A DNA stretch of 64,000 bases from assembly GCF_014137995.1 (NCBI RefSeq), contig NZ_JACGWV010000001.1, positions 434,001-498,000 of the forward strand, read 5' to 3'. The position numbers and the translations under genes were made by a program. This document shows, one piece after another, positions 10,150 to 18,694 of the stretch. The notes beneath the pieces were generated by a model. It was given only the letters and a program-made list of their open reading frames with translations. It ran no database searches and was not told the origin of the DNA. Numbering within the stretch: the first letter of the stretch is position 1; every line of letters begins with the position of its first letter. The DNA comes from Promicromonospora sukumoe (lineage in GTDB: Bacteria > Actinomycetota > Actinomycetes > Actinomycetales > Cellulomonadaceae).

Positions 10150-11925
10150 GTGAGCACCAAAGCAGAGGTCACGCCGCGACGGCGTCGGCGCCAGGAGCTG
10201 ATGAGCACCTCGATCGCCACGGCGCGTCGCCTCCTCGCCGACGGCGGCGTCGAGAGCGTGACGATGCTGGCGGTCAGCCGGGAGGTCGGCATCGCCGGGC
10301 CCGCGCTCTACCGCTACTTCCCGAGCCGCGCCGACCTGCTGCGCGCGACGCACCGGGACGTGCTCGACGAGCTGGTGGCCCACGTCCGCGCCGCGACGAC
10401 CCGCCAGCCGGCCGGCGACCGCGCCGCCGCGCTGCAGGCGCTGACCTACGCCATGTTCGGGTGGTGCGTGGCGCACCCCCGGGAGTTCGACCTGCTGCTC
10501 GGCGGCGACCTGCGCCTGGCCGAGGCGGACGCCCCGGTGGGCGACGAGGGCGGCAACGGCACGTTCTACGAGGTGGCGGCCCTGACGTTCACGGCGCTCG
10601 CCGGGCAGTGGGCCGACGGCGCGGCCCGCTTCGACGAGCCCGTCCGCCCGGAGCTGGCGCCCGAGCTGGCCGCGCGGCGCGACGTGCTGCTCGCCGCGTA
10701 CCCGGACGTTCCCCCGGGCGCGCCGCTCGGGCTGCTCGCCGCCGGCCGCGTGGCCTGGCAGCGCACCTTCGGCCTGCTGTGCATGACGGTGTACGGCCAC
10801 ATCACCGAACCCGACGGGCCGGTCCGGCGCGGCTACATCACCGCCCTGCTGGACGACCTGACCGCGCGCAACCTCGCGCTCTTCGGCCTGGGCGTCAGCG
10901 CCGCCGCCGTCGTCGACCCGGTCTTCGCGTCCGGTCCCGGGACCGGTGGGCCCGACGCCGGTAGGCCCGATGCTGGAGTGCCCGACGCCGGTGCACCCGC
11001 TGCCGGGACGCCCGCGCACGGTCCGGGTCCGGCGCAGGCGGGCCTGACCGGCGTCGGCCGAGCGGAGACGCGGGAGGGCGCATACCCGGCGGCCGCGCAC
11101 CCCGCGGGCCCGCACCCCGCGGACGGGGAGTCGCCGAGCGCCACGGGCCGCCGCGCCCGCCTGCGCCGCGCGCTGCTGGAGGAGTCGCTGGCCTCGGCCC
11201 GCCGCCTGCTGGACGAGCACGGCGCGGACGGCGTCACGATGCAGGCCGTCGCGAAGGACGTCGGGATCGCGGCGCCGGGGCTCTACCGCTACTTCGACGG
11301 CCGGCCGGGCCTGCTGCACGCCACCCACCAGGACGTCGTCGACGAGCTGCTGGCCGCCGTCGAGGACGCCAGGTCGCGCCAGCCCGCGGACGACCCGAGC
11401 GCGCAGTGCCACGCCGTCGTGCACGCGACGTTCCGCTGGTGCCTCGCCCACCGCAACGAGTACGACCTGCTGATGTCGGGCCGGCTGCGCATCTCCCGCC
11501 CGGGCGTCGCGGCGGCCGAGGAGTCCCACGGGTCCGGCCCCGCACCGCTGATGGCGCTGGAGCGCGTCGGCGCCGTGTTCGCGCCGATCGCCCTGGCCTG
11601 GTGGCGGGCGGGCTGCCGCGTGATCCCCGACGACGAGCTCCCGCCCGCGCTCGTGCCCCACCTGCGGGCGGCGCGGAAGGCGATGCTCGGCATCCCGGAC
11701 TTCCCGCCGGACGTGCCGCTCGGTCTGCTGCACGCGATGAACCTGTGCTCGGCTCGGCACTGGGGCCTGCTCACGCTGACGGTCTACGGCCACGTGGGCG
11801 ATGTCGGCGCGCCCGAGGCCGCGGCGCGCCTCGACGCCCTGGTGCTCGACCTCATGGCGGACGTCCACGAGATCTTCGACCGACCGGTCTCGCCCGACGT
11901 CGTGCTCGTACGAGACATCTCGTGA
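10150..11925 (+). CDS. tandem TetR-family regulator (two complete repressors fused)
   Basis: 591-aa protein containing two complete TetR units. Unit 1 (about 12-255) has an HTH ending GIAGPALYRYFPSRADLLRATH; unit 2 (about 335-585) has GIAAPGLYRYFDGRPGLLHATH. The ligand domains also match each other (AMFGWCVAHPREFDLL / ATFRWCLAHRNEYDLL; FGLLCMTVYGHI / WGLLTLTVYGHV), so the protein arose by internal duplication. The linker (about 258-330) is Gly/Pro/Asp/Ala-rich with PDAG repeats. A TetR dimer normally has two HTHs; this chain could bind as an intramolecular pseudo-dimer or tetramer. The GTG at 10150 lacks a strong ribosome site; an internal ATG at 10201 would clip helix 1. The likely target is its own promoter or the downstream flavin reductase. 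Confidence 0.88.
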   Translation: MSTKAEVTPRRRRRQELMSTSIATARRLLADGGVESVTMLAVSREVGIAGPALYRYFPSRADLLRATHRDVLDELVAHVRAATTRQPAGDRAAALQALTYAMFGWCVAHPREFDLLLGGDLRLAEADAPVGDEGGNGTFYEVAALTFTALAGQWADGAARFDEPVRPELAPELAARRDVLLAAYPDVPPGAPLGLLAAGRVAWQRTFGLLCMTVYGHITEPDGPVRRGYITALLDDLTARNLALFGLGVSAAAVVDPVFASGPGTGGPDAGRPDAGVPDAGAPAAGTPAHGPGPAQAGLTGVGRAETREGAYPAAAHPAGPHPADGESPSATGRRARLRRALLEESLASARRLLDEHGADGVTMQAVAKDVGIAAPGLYRYFDGRPGLLHATHQDVVDELLAAVEDARSRQPADDPSAQCHAVVHATFRWCLAHRNEYDLLMSGRLRISRPGVAAAEESHGSGPAPLMALERVGAVFAPIALAWWRAGCRVIPDDELPPALVPHLRAARKAMLGIPDFPPDVPLGLLHAMNLCSARHWGLLTLTVYGHVGDVGAPEAAARLDALVLDLMADVHEIFDRPVSPDVVLVRDIS

Positions 11926-11979
11926 CGTTCCGCCCGCGTCCGATAGACCGGTAACGCGGGTCAGGTCCAGGATGGCGAC

Positions 11980-13620
11980 ATGAACAACGCACCTGAGACA
12001 CCCGGCGAGCAGGCGGACGAGACCTACGACGTCATCGTGATCGGTGGCGGGCCCGTGGGCGAGAACGCGGCGGACCGCGCCTCCCGCACCGGCCTGTCCG
12101 TCGCCCTCGTCGAGTCCGAGCTCGTGGGCGGTGAGTGCTCGTACTGGGCCTGCATGCCGTCCAAGGTGCTGCTGCGCGCCGGCACCGTGCGCGCGCTGGC
12201 GCGCGACACGCCAGGGCTGGCCGACCCGGGCGCGCCCGACGTCGCCGCCGTGCTGGCACGGCGCAACGAGATCACCAGCGACTGGGACGACTCCGGGCAG
12301 GTCTCGTGGGTCGAGGGTGCGGGCCTGACGCTCGTGCGCGGGCACGGCCGCCTCGCCGGCGAGCGGCTGGTGGAGGTCACGTTGCCGACGGCGGACGGGG
12401 CCGGCGGTTCCTCGGCCAGCGGCGCCGGCGCGGGTGCCGGTTCCGGCTCCGACGACGAGGACGCCGGCGGCGGCCTCGCGGAGGCCGAGACGGGCGAGGC
12501 CCCCCGGACCCGGCTGCTGCGCGCCCGGCACGCCGTGATCGCCGCGACCGGCAGCGTGCCCGTGCTGCCCGACACGCCGGGCCTCGCGGCCGCCTCACCG
12601 TGGTCCAGCCGTGAGGCGACGGGCGCCGAGGCGATCCCCGAGTCGCTGGTCGTGGTCGGCGGCGGCGTGGTGGGCGTCGAGATGGCGAACGCGTACACGG
12701 ACCTCGGCGCGCAGGTCACGCTGCTCTCCCGGGGCGGCCTGCTGTCGAACGCCGAGCCGTTCGCGGGCGAGATGGTCGCCGAGTCGCTGCGCGCGGCGGG
12801 CGTCGACGTGCGGACCGGCGTCGGTGTCGCCTCGGTGGACCGGCCGGGCACGGGGAGCGACAACGAGCCCGCGGGCCCGGTCACCGTCACGCTGTCCGAC
12901 GGCGGGACGGTCACCGCTGCCGAGATCCTCGTCGCGACGGGCCGGGTGCCCCGTACGACCGACCTCAACGTGGAGAGCGTGGGCCTGGACGCGTCGAGCC
13001 TGGGCCGCGGCGGGGCGCTCGTCGTCAACGAGTCCCTGGAGGTCGTGGGCGTGCCCGGCGGCTGGCTGTACGCGTGCGGCGACGTGACCGGCCGGGCGCC
13101 GACCACGCACCAGGGCAAGTACCAGGGGCGCATCGTCGGCGACGTGGTCGCGGCGCGGTACGGCACGGAGGCCGGCGACCGCTCCCCGACGAGCGGTGAC
13201 CCGGAGCCCGCCGTCGGGCAGGAGGGCAAGCCGTGGTCGCGGTATGCCGCGACCGCCGACCACGGCGCGCGCGTCCAGGTCGTGTTCACGCGGCCGCAGG
13301 TGAGCTGGGTGGGGCCGACGGAGCGCGAGGCGCGGGCGGCCGGCATCCCCGTCGAGGCCGTGTCGTACGACCTGTCCTGGATGGCGGGGGCCAGCGTGGA
13401 CGGCCCGAACTACACGGGCCGCGCCCAGGTGCTCGTCGACACGCAGCGCCGGGTGCTGGTGGGCGCCACGTTCGTGGGGCCCGACGCCGGCGAGATGCTG
13501 CACGCCGCGACGATCGCCGTCGTCGGCGAGGTGCCGCTGGACCGCCTCTGGCACGCGGTGCCCGCGTACCCGACGGTCAGCGAGGTCTGGGTCCGCTTCC
13601 TGGAGTCCTACGGCCTCTGA
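11980..13620 (+). CDS. FAD-dependent pyridine nucleotide-disulfide oxidoreductase
   Basis: 546-aa class I flavin disulfide reductase (dihydrolipoamide dehydrogenase / mercuric reductase fold). FAD-binding IVIGGGPVGENAA is near residue 20, and the redox-active GGECSYWACMPSK (C-x4-C) near residue 48. The NAD(P)-binding VVVGGGVVGVEMA is near 225, the second FAD motif LYACGDVTG near 365, and the dimerisation domain is C-terminal. Two Gly/Ser/Asp-rich insertions (about 138-165 and 395-415) make it longer than the usual 460-480 aa. No lipoyl-enzyme partner is adjacent, so it need not be a true Lpd. The ATG at 11980 has AGGA about 9 nt upstream and lies 54 bp after the tandem TetR gene. Confidence 0.88.
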   Translation: MNNAPETPGEQADETYDVIVIGGGPVGENAADRASRTGLSVALVESELVGGECSYWACMPSKVLLRAGTVRALARDTPGLADPGAPDVAAVLARRNEITSDWDDSGQVSWVEGAGLTLVRGHGRLAGERLVEVTLPTADGAGGSSASGAGAGAGSGSDDEDAGGGLAEAETGEAPRTRLLRARHAVIAATGSVPVLPDTPGLAAASPWSSREATGAEAIPESLVVVGGGVVGVEMANAYTDLGAQVTLLSRGGLLSNAEPFAGEMVAESLRAAGVDVRTGVGVASVDRPGTGSDNEPAGPVTVTLSDGGTVTAAEILVATGRVPRTTDLNVESVGLDASSLGRGGALVVNESLEVVGVPGGWLYACGDVTGRAPTTHQGKYQGRIVGDVVAARYGTEAGDRSPTSGDPEPAVGQEGKPWSRYAATADHGARVQVVFTRPQVSWVGPTEREARAAGIPVEAVSYDLSWMAGASVDGPNYTGRAQVLVDTQRRVLVGATFVGPDAGEMLHAATIAVVGEVPLDRLWHAVPAYPTVSEVWVRFLESYGL

Positions 13621-13671
13621 CCCGGGCCCTCTGCCCCGAGGCCGGGACCCAAGGTCCGGGCCCCCAAACCA

Positions 13672-13733
13672 CTTCGAGACCTAAGTTTCTTCGCTTTGAG
13701 CAGGCTCAAAGCGAAGAAACTTAGGTCTCGAAG
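13672..13733. repeat. palindrome family A, copy 1
   Basis: Perfect 30-bp arms (13672-13701, 13704-13733) with a 2-nt centre. The arm contains TTCGAGACCTAAGTTTCTTC. It lies between two convergent genes and can act as a hairpin in either direction; there is no T run. Confidence 0.9.
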
Positions 13734-13801
13734 GTGAGTTGCTAGCCGCGATCCGCAGACCGCACCCGGCGGGTCAGCGCCTGGGCGCGGTCAGCGGGTC
13801 G

Positions 13802-14836
13802 TCACTCCGACGGGGTCAGCGAGCCGTCCGAGCTGAAGACCAGGCCGAGGGTGACCTCGCCCTGCTGCAGCGCCGACTTGGTCAGCGGGCCGCCGGCGTC
13901 GAGCGAGCGGAACTCCGCGAACTGCAGGCCGTACGTCTCCTCGAGACCCGGCTGGCAGAACGGGCGCTCCGTGCACTCCGGCGGGCCGCCGAGCACGAGG
14001 CCGCCGCAGGTCTCGGCGAGCTCGCTGAGCGTGGTGACGCCGTTCTCGTCGGCGAAGGCCTTGGTCACGGCGAACGCGTTCTGGTCCTGCGCGGGGGACG
14101 GCGTCCCGAACACGAGGCCGACCTCCTCGCCCAGGCCGGTGAGGCCCTCGACGGTCGCGTCGAGGTCGCTGCTCGCGACCGGCTCGGCGTCGGCGCCGTT
14201 GACGTCCTTGTTGATGAACTCGGTCAGGGTGCCCACGTACTCGGGGATCACCTGGACCTGCTTGCCGTCCTCCAGGGCGGGCAGGTAGGCCTCGCGGTTG
14301 CCGATGGTGGTCACCTCGGCGTCGTACCCGGCGGCGTTGAGCACCGTCGCGTAGATGGTGCCGAGCGTGGCGCTCTCGGCGAAGTCCGCGGCGCCGACGA
14401 CGATCTTGCCGCTGCCGCTCTGCTCGGGGTTGTCCAGGCCGGCGTCGGCGACGAACTCCTCGGCGACCTCCGCGGAGGTGCGGCGGTCGACGTCCACGGC
14501 CTTGTTCAGGCCGATGAGGGTGTCGGTGTCGAGGGCGGCGGAGACGGAGTCGAGGAGCGGGATCAGCGTGTCGTCGCCCTCCACCGCCGCCGCGTTGATC
14601 GCCGGGATGATGTTGTCGACGGTCTGGAGCTGCTTGTCGTCGTCGAGCACGACGAGCTCGTCGCCGGGCACGGCCTCGCAGGCGGCGAGGCTGGTGCCGC
14701 CGGTCGGGCTGCTGCCACCGTCGTTGCCACCGGCGGAACCCGGCTCGCCACAGGCGGTCAGGAACGCGAGGGAGACGACGGCGGCCGCGGCGCCGAGCGC
14801 GCGGGGCAAGGACACATGCTTGCGGGGGAACTTCAT
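13802..14836 (-). CDS. osmoprotectant ABC transporter substrate-binding lipoprotein
   Basis: 344-aa lipoprotein of the glycine-betaine/OsmF-like binding family (OpuAC domain). Signal peptide with lipobox LTAC (Cys 29) is followed by a Ser/Gly spacer. The core includes KIVVGAADFAESATLGTIYA (about 197-216), NREAYLPALEDGKQVQVIPEYVG and FVADAGLDNPE. It belongs with the two permeases upstream on the same strand and the divergent ATPase; a 157-bp A+T-richer gap separates it from the permeases, so it probably has its own promoter. The start at 14836 is chosen because the signal peptide begins there and GGAG lies 8 nt upstream. The ligand (betaine, choline or ectoine type) cannot be fixed. Confidence 0.88.
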   Translation of the reverse strand: MKFPRKHVSLPRALGAAAAVVSLAFLTACGEPGSAGGNDGGSSPTGGTSLAACEAVPGDELVVLDDDKQLQTVDNIIPAINAAAVEGDDTLIPLLDSVSAALDTDTLIGLNKAVDVDRRTSAEVAEEFVADAGLDNPEQSGSGKIVVGAADFAESATLGTIYATVLNAAGYDAEVTTIGNREAYLPALEDGKQVQVIPEYVGTLTEFINKDVNGADAEPVASSDLDATVEGLTGLGEEVGLVFGTPSPAQDQNAFAVTKAFADENGVTTLSELAETCGGLVLGGPPECTERPFCQPGLEETYGLQFAEFRSLDAGGPLTKSALQQGEVTLGLVFSSDGSLTPSE

Positions 14837-14939
14837 CGAATGTCTCCGAACGTGGGTGGCGTACATCTGTTCTACGGCTTCGATCTGTACCATTCGACCT
14901 CGGCCGGCGGACGATCGCAAGGGATAAACCCTCTCGTGA

Positions 14940-14955
14940 GAATGTCGTTACATTC
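14940..14955. promoter_or_regulatory. candidate operator upstream of the binding-protein gene
   Basis: GAATGT-CGTT-ACATTC, a 16-bp palindrome 104 bp before the start, in the most A+T-rich part of the gap. The binding factor is unknown. Confidence 0.3.
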
Positions 14956-14993
14956 GGTCGGGCACTTCGAACTTTATTCCCGGAGAAGGCAGG

Positions 14994-15677
14994 TCACCCG
15001 GCGCGCAGCCGGAGCGGCGCCGGGGTGGCGAGGCGCTGCCCGACGGCGAGCACGGCGTCGATCAGCAGGCACAGCCCGGCGACCACCACGCCGCCCGCGA
15101 GCACCTCGCCGTAGCGCTGCGTGCCCATGCCGAGCGCGATGATTTGGCCCAGGCCACCGCCCCCGGCGAGCGCCGCGAGCGGGATGGTCGCGACCACCTG
15201 GACGATCGTGACGCGCAGGCCGGCGGAGACCAGGGTGGTGGCGAGCGGCAGCTCGACCTGGAGCAGGATGCGGCCGTCGCTCATGCCCATGCCGCGGGCG
15301 GCGTCCTTGGCGTCGGGGTCGGCGCCGCGCACGCCCTCGTAGGTGTTGACGAGCAGCACGGGCACGGCGAAGAAGGCGGCCGCGATGACCGTCGCGGTGT
15401 TGCCGAACAGCCCGCCGGCGGCGAGCAGCAGGATGATGCCGAGCGTCGGCAGCGCGCGGGAGGCGTTGGTGAGCCAGACGACGGTGCCCGCGCCGCGGCC
15501 GCTGTGCCCCAGCCAGGCGCCGGTCGGGATGGCGACGGCGGCGGCGATGACCACGGCGATCGCCGTCATGACCAGGTGCTCGCCCGCGAGCTCGAGGATG
15601 CCGCCGGGCTCGGTCCAGGTCAGGGGGTCGTTGAGCCAGACGATCGCCTGCTGGACGACTCCGGTCGGGGCGCTCAT
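14994..15677 (-). CDS. osmoprotectant ABC transporter permease (OpuBB-like) 2
   Basis: 227-aa inner-membrane permease of the OpuBB/ProW type with about six helices. The EAA loop that docks the ATPase reads KDAARGMGMSDGRILLQVELP (about 115-135), followed by GGGGLGQIIALGMG, typical of the family. The start overlaps the stop of the first permease by 4 nt (ATGA at 15674-15677), fixing the frame and indicating coupled translation. It pairs with permease 1 as a heterodimer, served by the divergent ATPase and the downstream lipoprotein. Confidence 0.9.
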   Translation of the reverse strand: MSAPTGVVQQAIVWLNDPLTWTEPGGILELAGEHLVMTAIAVVIAAAVAIPTGAWLGHSGRGAGTVVWLTNASRALPTLGIILLLAAGGLFGNTATVIAAAFFAVPVLLVNTYEGVRGADPDAKDAARGMGMSDGRILLQVELPLATTLVSAGLRVTIVQVVATIPLAALAGGGGLGQIIALGMGTQRYGEVLAGGVVVAGLCLLIDAVLAVGQRLATPAPLRLRAG

Positions 15678-16333
15678 GCGGTCCTCCTGCGCAGCCAGGG
15701 GGTCAGGGCTCTGCCGACGGCCCACAGGGCGAGGTCGAGCACGAGCGCGAGCAGGATCGTGGCGAGCGTCGCCGTCATGATCTCGGCCCGGTAGAAGTTG
15801 TTGCGGAAGCCCTGGAACATGAGCTGCCCCAGGCCTCCGTAGCCGACGACGACGCCCACGGTCACCAGGGCGACGGTCGACACGGTCGCCAGCCGCAGCC
15901 CGGCGATGATGCTCGGCAGCGCGCTCGGCATGGCCACCTGGACCAGCAGGCGGCCGGGCCCGTAGCCCAGGCCGCGGGCGGCGTCGGTGACGGCGGGGTC
16001 CACGGTCGAGAGCCCGGCGACCGTGTTGCGCAGGATGATCAGCAGCGCGTAGACCACCAGGCCTACCAGGACCGGCGTGCGCCCGATGCCGAGCAGCGGC
16101 GCGAGGATCGCGAACAGCGCCAGGGACGGCACGGTGTACATGACCGCCGCGGTGCCGAGCACCGGCCCGGCCAGCCACCGCGACCGCGAGACCAGGGCGC
16201 CGAGCGGGATGGCGATGGCCGCCGAGATCAGGACGGCCTCGATCGTCAGGCCGGCGTGCTCGAGCGTGCGCTGCCAGATCAAGGGCGCGTTGTTGACCAC
16301 GTACGACCAGGAGAACCATGGGTTGCCGGGCAT
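15674..16333 (-). CDS. osmoprotectant ABC transporter permease (OpuBB-like) 1
   Basis: 219-aa permease, paralogue of the next gene. EAA loop TDAARGLGYGPGRLLVQVAMP (about 129-149) is followed by GYGGLGQLMFQGF, with about six transmembrane helices. The start is the ATG at 16333, exactly 6 nt after a TAGGTT -10 element on the minus strand with no ribosome site, so the mRNA is probably leaderless. It is first of the permease pair and divergent from the ATPase gene with overlapping promoters (16334-16375). Confidence 0.9.
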   Translation of the reverse strand: MPGNPWFSWSYVVNNAPLIWQRTLEHAGLTIEAVLISAAIAIPLGALVSRSRWLAGPVLGTAAVMYTVPSLALFAILAPLLGIGRTPVLVGLVVYALLIILRNTVAGLSTVDPAVTDAARGLGYGPGRLLVQVAMPSALPSIIAGLRLATVSTVALVTVGVVVGYGGLGQLMFQGFRNNFYRAEIMTATLATILLALVLDLALWAVGRALTPWLRRRTA

Positions 16334-16375
16334 GGTGAGAACCTATCGTGCTCTTCACCCGGTAGGTTCGAGCAC
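16334..16375. promoter_or_regulatory. overlapping divergent leaderless promoters
   Basis: In 42 bp there are two identical -10 hexamers on opposite strands. On the minus strand TAGGTT (plus positions 16340-16345) is 6 nt before the permease ATG. On the plus strand TAGGTT (16363-16368) is 7 nt before the ATPase ATG. The 17 nt between them is the canonical -35/-10 spacing, so each -10 occupies the other promoter's -35 position. Confidence 0.65.
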
Positions 16376-17494
16376 ATGGCTTCTCGCACCGTGATCGAGC
16401 TCGACTCCGTCCGTAAGTCGTTCGGCAGCGGAACCGTCGCCGTCGAAGGGCTGAGCCTCTCCGTGCGCGAGCACGAGGTCCTGGCGCTCGTCGGGCCGTC
16501 GGGCTGCGGCAAGTCCACCACGCTGCGCATGGTCAACCGGCTGGTGGAGCCGACGTCGGGCCGCATCCTGCTCGACGGCGAGGACGTGACCACCACCGAC
16601 CCCGTGGCCCTGCGCCGCCGCATCGGCTACGTGATCCAGAACGTCGGGCTCTTCCCGCACCGGACCGTCGAGGCGAACATCGCCACCGTGCCGGGCCTGC
16701 TCGGCTGGGACCGCCGGCGCACCCGGGCGCGCGTCGCCGAGCTGCTCGACCTCGTGGGCCTGCCCGCCGCCACGTACGCGAAGCGGTACCCGCACGAGCT
16801 GTCCGGCGGTGAGCGCCAGCGCATCGGCGTGGCCCGGGCGCTCGCGACCGACCCGCCGGTGCTGCTGATGGACGAGCCGTTCGGCGCCGTCGACCCGGAG
16901 TTCCGCCGCCACCTGCAGACCGAGTTCCAGCGCATCCAGCAGGAGACCGGCACCACGGTGATCCTCGTGACGCACGACATCGACGAGGCCGCGCGCCTGG
17001 GCGACCGCATCGCCGTGCTGTCCCGCGGCGGCAGGCTGGAGCAGGTCGCGAGCCCGCTCGCGGTGCTGGCCCACCCGGCCTCCGAGCGCGTGCGCGACTT
17101 CATCGGCGACGGCGCGGCCTCGCGCATGCTGTCGCTCGCCCGCGTGCAGAGCGCCGACCTGGACGGCGCGGACCGGATCGTGCAGCCGGCCCCCGCCCCC
17201 GTGCGGCTGGGCGCGCGCCTCACCGACGCGTTCGAGGCCGTGGCCGCGCTGCCGGCGTCGGCCATGGGTCGGGTGCCGGTCGTGGGGGAGTCGGGCGACG
17301 TCGTCGGCTCGCTCACGGCGGACGGGATCCTCGGGGCGCTGCGCCGCGCGGCGGACGCGGCGGCCCAGGAGCCGGCGAACGGTGTGCCGGGCGACGCTGA
17401 TGGTGCGGCCGGGAGCGGCGGGGCGGGCGCGACGAGCGCGACGGGCGCGACGGCGGACGCCGACGACGCCGCTGTGACCGACGCCGCGTCTTGA
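16376..17494 (+). CDS. osmoprotectant ABC transporter ATPase (OpuBA/ProV-like)
   Basis: 372-aa ATPase. Walker A GPSGCGKSTT near residue 42, Q-loop YVIQNVGLFPH, signature LSGGERQR near 142, Walker B VLLMDEPFGAVD near 163, and H-switch THDIDEA. A C-terminal extension (from about 240) ends in one CBS-like segment (GRVPVVGESGDVVGSLTADGIL, about 300-321) plus an Ala/Thr-rich tail, as in ProV relatives that sense ionic strength; a second CBS copy is not evident. It energises the two divergent permeases. The ATG at 16376 is 7 nt from a TAGGTT -10 box. Confidence 0.92.
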   Translation: MASRTVIELDSVRKSFGSGTVAVEGLSLSVREHEVLALVGPSGCGKSTTLRMVNRLVEPTSGRILLDGEDVTTTDPVALRRRIGYVIQNVGLFPHRTVEANIATVPGLLGWDRRRTRARVAELLDLVGLPAATYAKRYPHELSGGERQRIGVARALATDPPVLLMDEPFGAVDPEFRRHLQTEFQRIQQETGTTVILVTHDIDEAARLGDRIAVLSRGGRLEQVASPLAVLAHPASERVRDFIGDGAASRMLSLARVQSADLDGADRIVQPAPAPVRLGARLTDAFEAVAALPASAMGRVPVVGESGDVVGSLTADGILGALRRAADAAAQEPANGVPGDADGAAGSGGAGATSATGATADADDAAVTDAAS

Positions 17495-17532
17495 CCTGCG
17501 CGCACGCCGGGACCTCAACGAACGTGTCCGGA

Positions 17533-17538
17533 TAGTCT
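17533..17538 (+). promoter_or_regulatory. -10 element of the ATP-grasp gene (probable leaderless)
   Basis: TAGTCT followed by 7 nt and then the GTG start at 17546; no Shine-Dalgarno sequence fits in this space unless transcription starts further upstream. Confidence 0.45.
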
Positions 17539-17545
17539 CGGGGGC

Positions 17546-18442
17546 GTGACCAACGCACGTGTAGCCCTCGCGACCTGCTCCCAGCTGCCCGACCTCGACA
17601 AGGACGACGTGCCGCTGATCGCGGCGCTCGCCGAGCGCGGCGTGACGGCCGAACCCGCCGTGTGGGACGACCCGGCCGTCGACTGGCAGGCCTACGACCT
17701 GGTGCTGGTCCGCTCGACCTGGGACTACTCGCCGCGCCACGACGAGTTCCTCGCCTGGGCGCGCTCGCTGCCCAAGGTCGCGAACAGCGCCGACGTCATC
17801 GAGTGGAACACCGACAAGCGCTACCTGCGCGAGCTCGAGGCGGCGGGCGTCCCGGTGATCCCGACGATCTGGCTCGACCCCGAGCGGCACCTGTCCAAGC
17901 GCGCCGTGCACACCCGCATGCCCGCGTTCGGCGACTTCGTGGTCAAGCCCGTGGTCAGCGCCGGCGCGCAGAACACGGGCCGGTACCAGCCGGTGTCCGC
18001 GCAGTCGCGCGGCAAGGCGATCGCGCACGCCATGCGCCTGCTCGACGACGGCCGCTGGGCCATGATCCAGCCCTACGTCACCTCCGTGGACACCACGGGC
18101 GAGACCTGCCTCGTCTTCGTCGACGGCGAGCTCACGCACGCCGTCCGCAAGAACGCGCTGCTCACCGGCCCGGCCGAGGAGTCCGGCGAGCTGTACGCCC
18201 GCGAGGAGATGGCGGCGTTCGAGGCCACGCCCGACCAGGTCGAGGTGGCCCGGCGGGCGCTCGACGTCGCCCGGGCGGCCACGGGCGCGGACCTCACCTA
18301 CGCGCGCGTGGACCTCGTCTCGGGCGACGACGGCGTGCCGATGGTCATCGAGCTGGAGCTGACCGAGCCGTCGCTGTGGATGAAGTACGGCACGGGCGTC
18401 GAGGGCCGGCTCGCGGACGCGGTGGTCAAGCTCCTGGGCTGA
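17546..18442 (+). CDS. RimK-like ATP-grasp protein
   Basis: 298-aa cytoplasmic enzyme with the ATP-grasp fold. A pre-ATP-grasp N-lobe (VLVRSTWDYSPRHDEFLAWA, about 52-71) is followed by FVVKPVVSAGAQNTGRY (ATP-binding lysine, glycine-rich loop, about 131-147), EELx-type loop residues near 210 and a metal-binding end MVIELELTEPSLWM (about 271-284). This group, often called RimK-type glutathione synthase-like, joins a carboxylate to an amine; the substrates are unknown here and no partner gene is adjacent. It is transcribed away from the ABC ATPase by 51 bp and ends before a strong bidirectional terminator. Confidence 0.8.
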   Translation: MTNARVALATCSQLPDLDKDDVPLIAALAERGVTAEPAVWDDPAVDWQAYDLVLVRSTWDYSPRHDEFLAWARSLPKVANSADVIEWNTDKRYLRELEAAGVPVIPTIWLDPERHLSKRAVHTRMPAFGDFVVKPVVSAGAQNTGRYQPVSAQSRGKAIAHAMRLLDDGRWAMIQPYVTSVDTTGETCLVFVDGELTHAVRKNALLTGPAEESGELYAREEMAAFEATPDQVEVARRALDVARAATGADLTYARVDLVSGDDGVPMVIELELTEPSLWMKYGTGVEGRLADAVVKLLG

Positions 18443-18510
18443 CGGTGACCGGCCGGAGGCTGACGGAGGCGGCACCGGTGCCGCCTCCGGCGTCGTCGGG
18501 CAACGCGAAA

Positions 18511-18536
18511 GGGCCCCTCGCCGAAGCGAGGGGCCC
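18511..18536. terminator. bidirectional terminator between ATP-grasp gene and tRNA-His
   Basis: GGGCCCCTCGC, a CGAA tetraloop and GCGAGGGGCCC form a perfect 11-bp stem. GAAA precedes and TCTT follows, so both convergent transcripts are served. Confidence 0.8.
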
Positions 18537-18548
18537 TCTTGCGCATGG

Positions 18549-18622
18549 GGTGAGCGACGGGACTTGAACCCGCGGCCCTCGCGACCACAACGCGATGCTC
18601 TACCAGCTGAGCTACGCCCACC
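18549..18622 (-). tRNA. tRNA-His (GTG anticodon)
   Basis: Read on the minus strand, GTGGGCG pairs with CGCTCAC as acceptor stem. D stem GCTC/GAGC, anticodon loop TTGTGGT with anticodon GTG, and T loop TTCAAGT are all present. A G precedes position 1 and the discriminator is C, both typical of tRNA-His. CCA is not encoded. Confidence 0.95.
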
Positions 18623-18694
18623 ATGTCCGCCGATTCGTGGACCGGCGACCGTCGAAAAGCATACATGGTCAGCGGCCGCGGACCGAACTCAAAT

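Noticed and set aside
9874..12531. 885-codon minus-strand frame opposite the TetR fusion and flavin reductase
   Set aside because: Shadow frame; both plus-strand genes have full-length family matches.
11980..13620. Calling the flavin enzyme a true dihydrolipoamide dehydrogenase
   Set aside because: The CxxxxC enzyme fold is clear, but no 2-oxoacid dehydrogenase genes are nearby and it carries two insertions, so only the family is assigned.
16340..16368. AACCTA...TAGGTT dyad considered as a repressor operator
   Set aside because: Better explained as two opposite -10 elements, given the exact 6-7 nt distance to both start codons.
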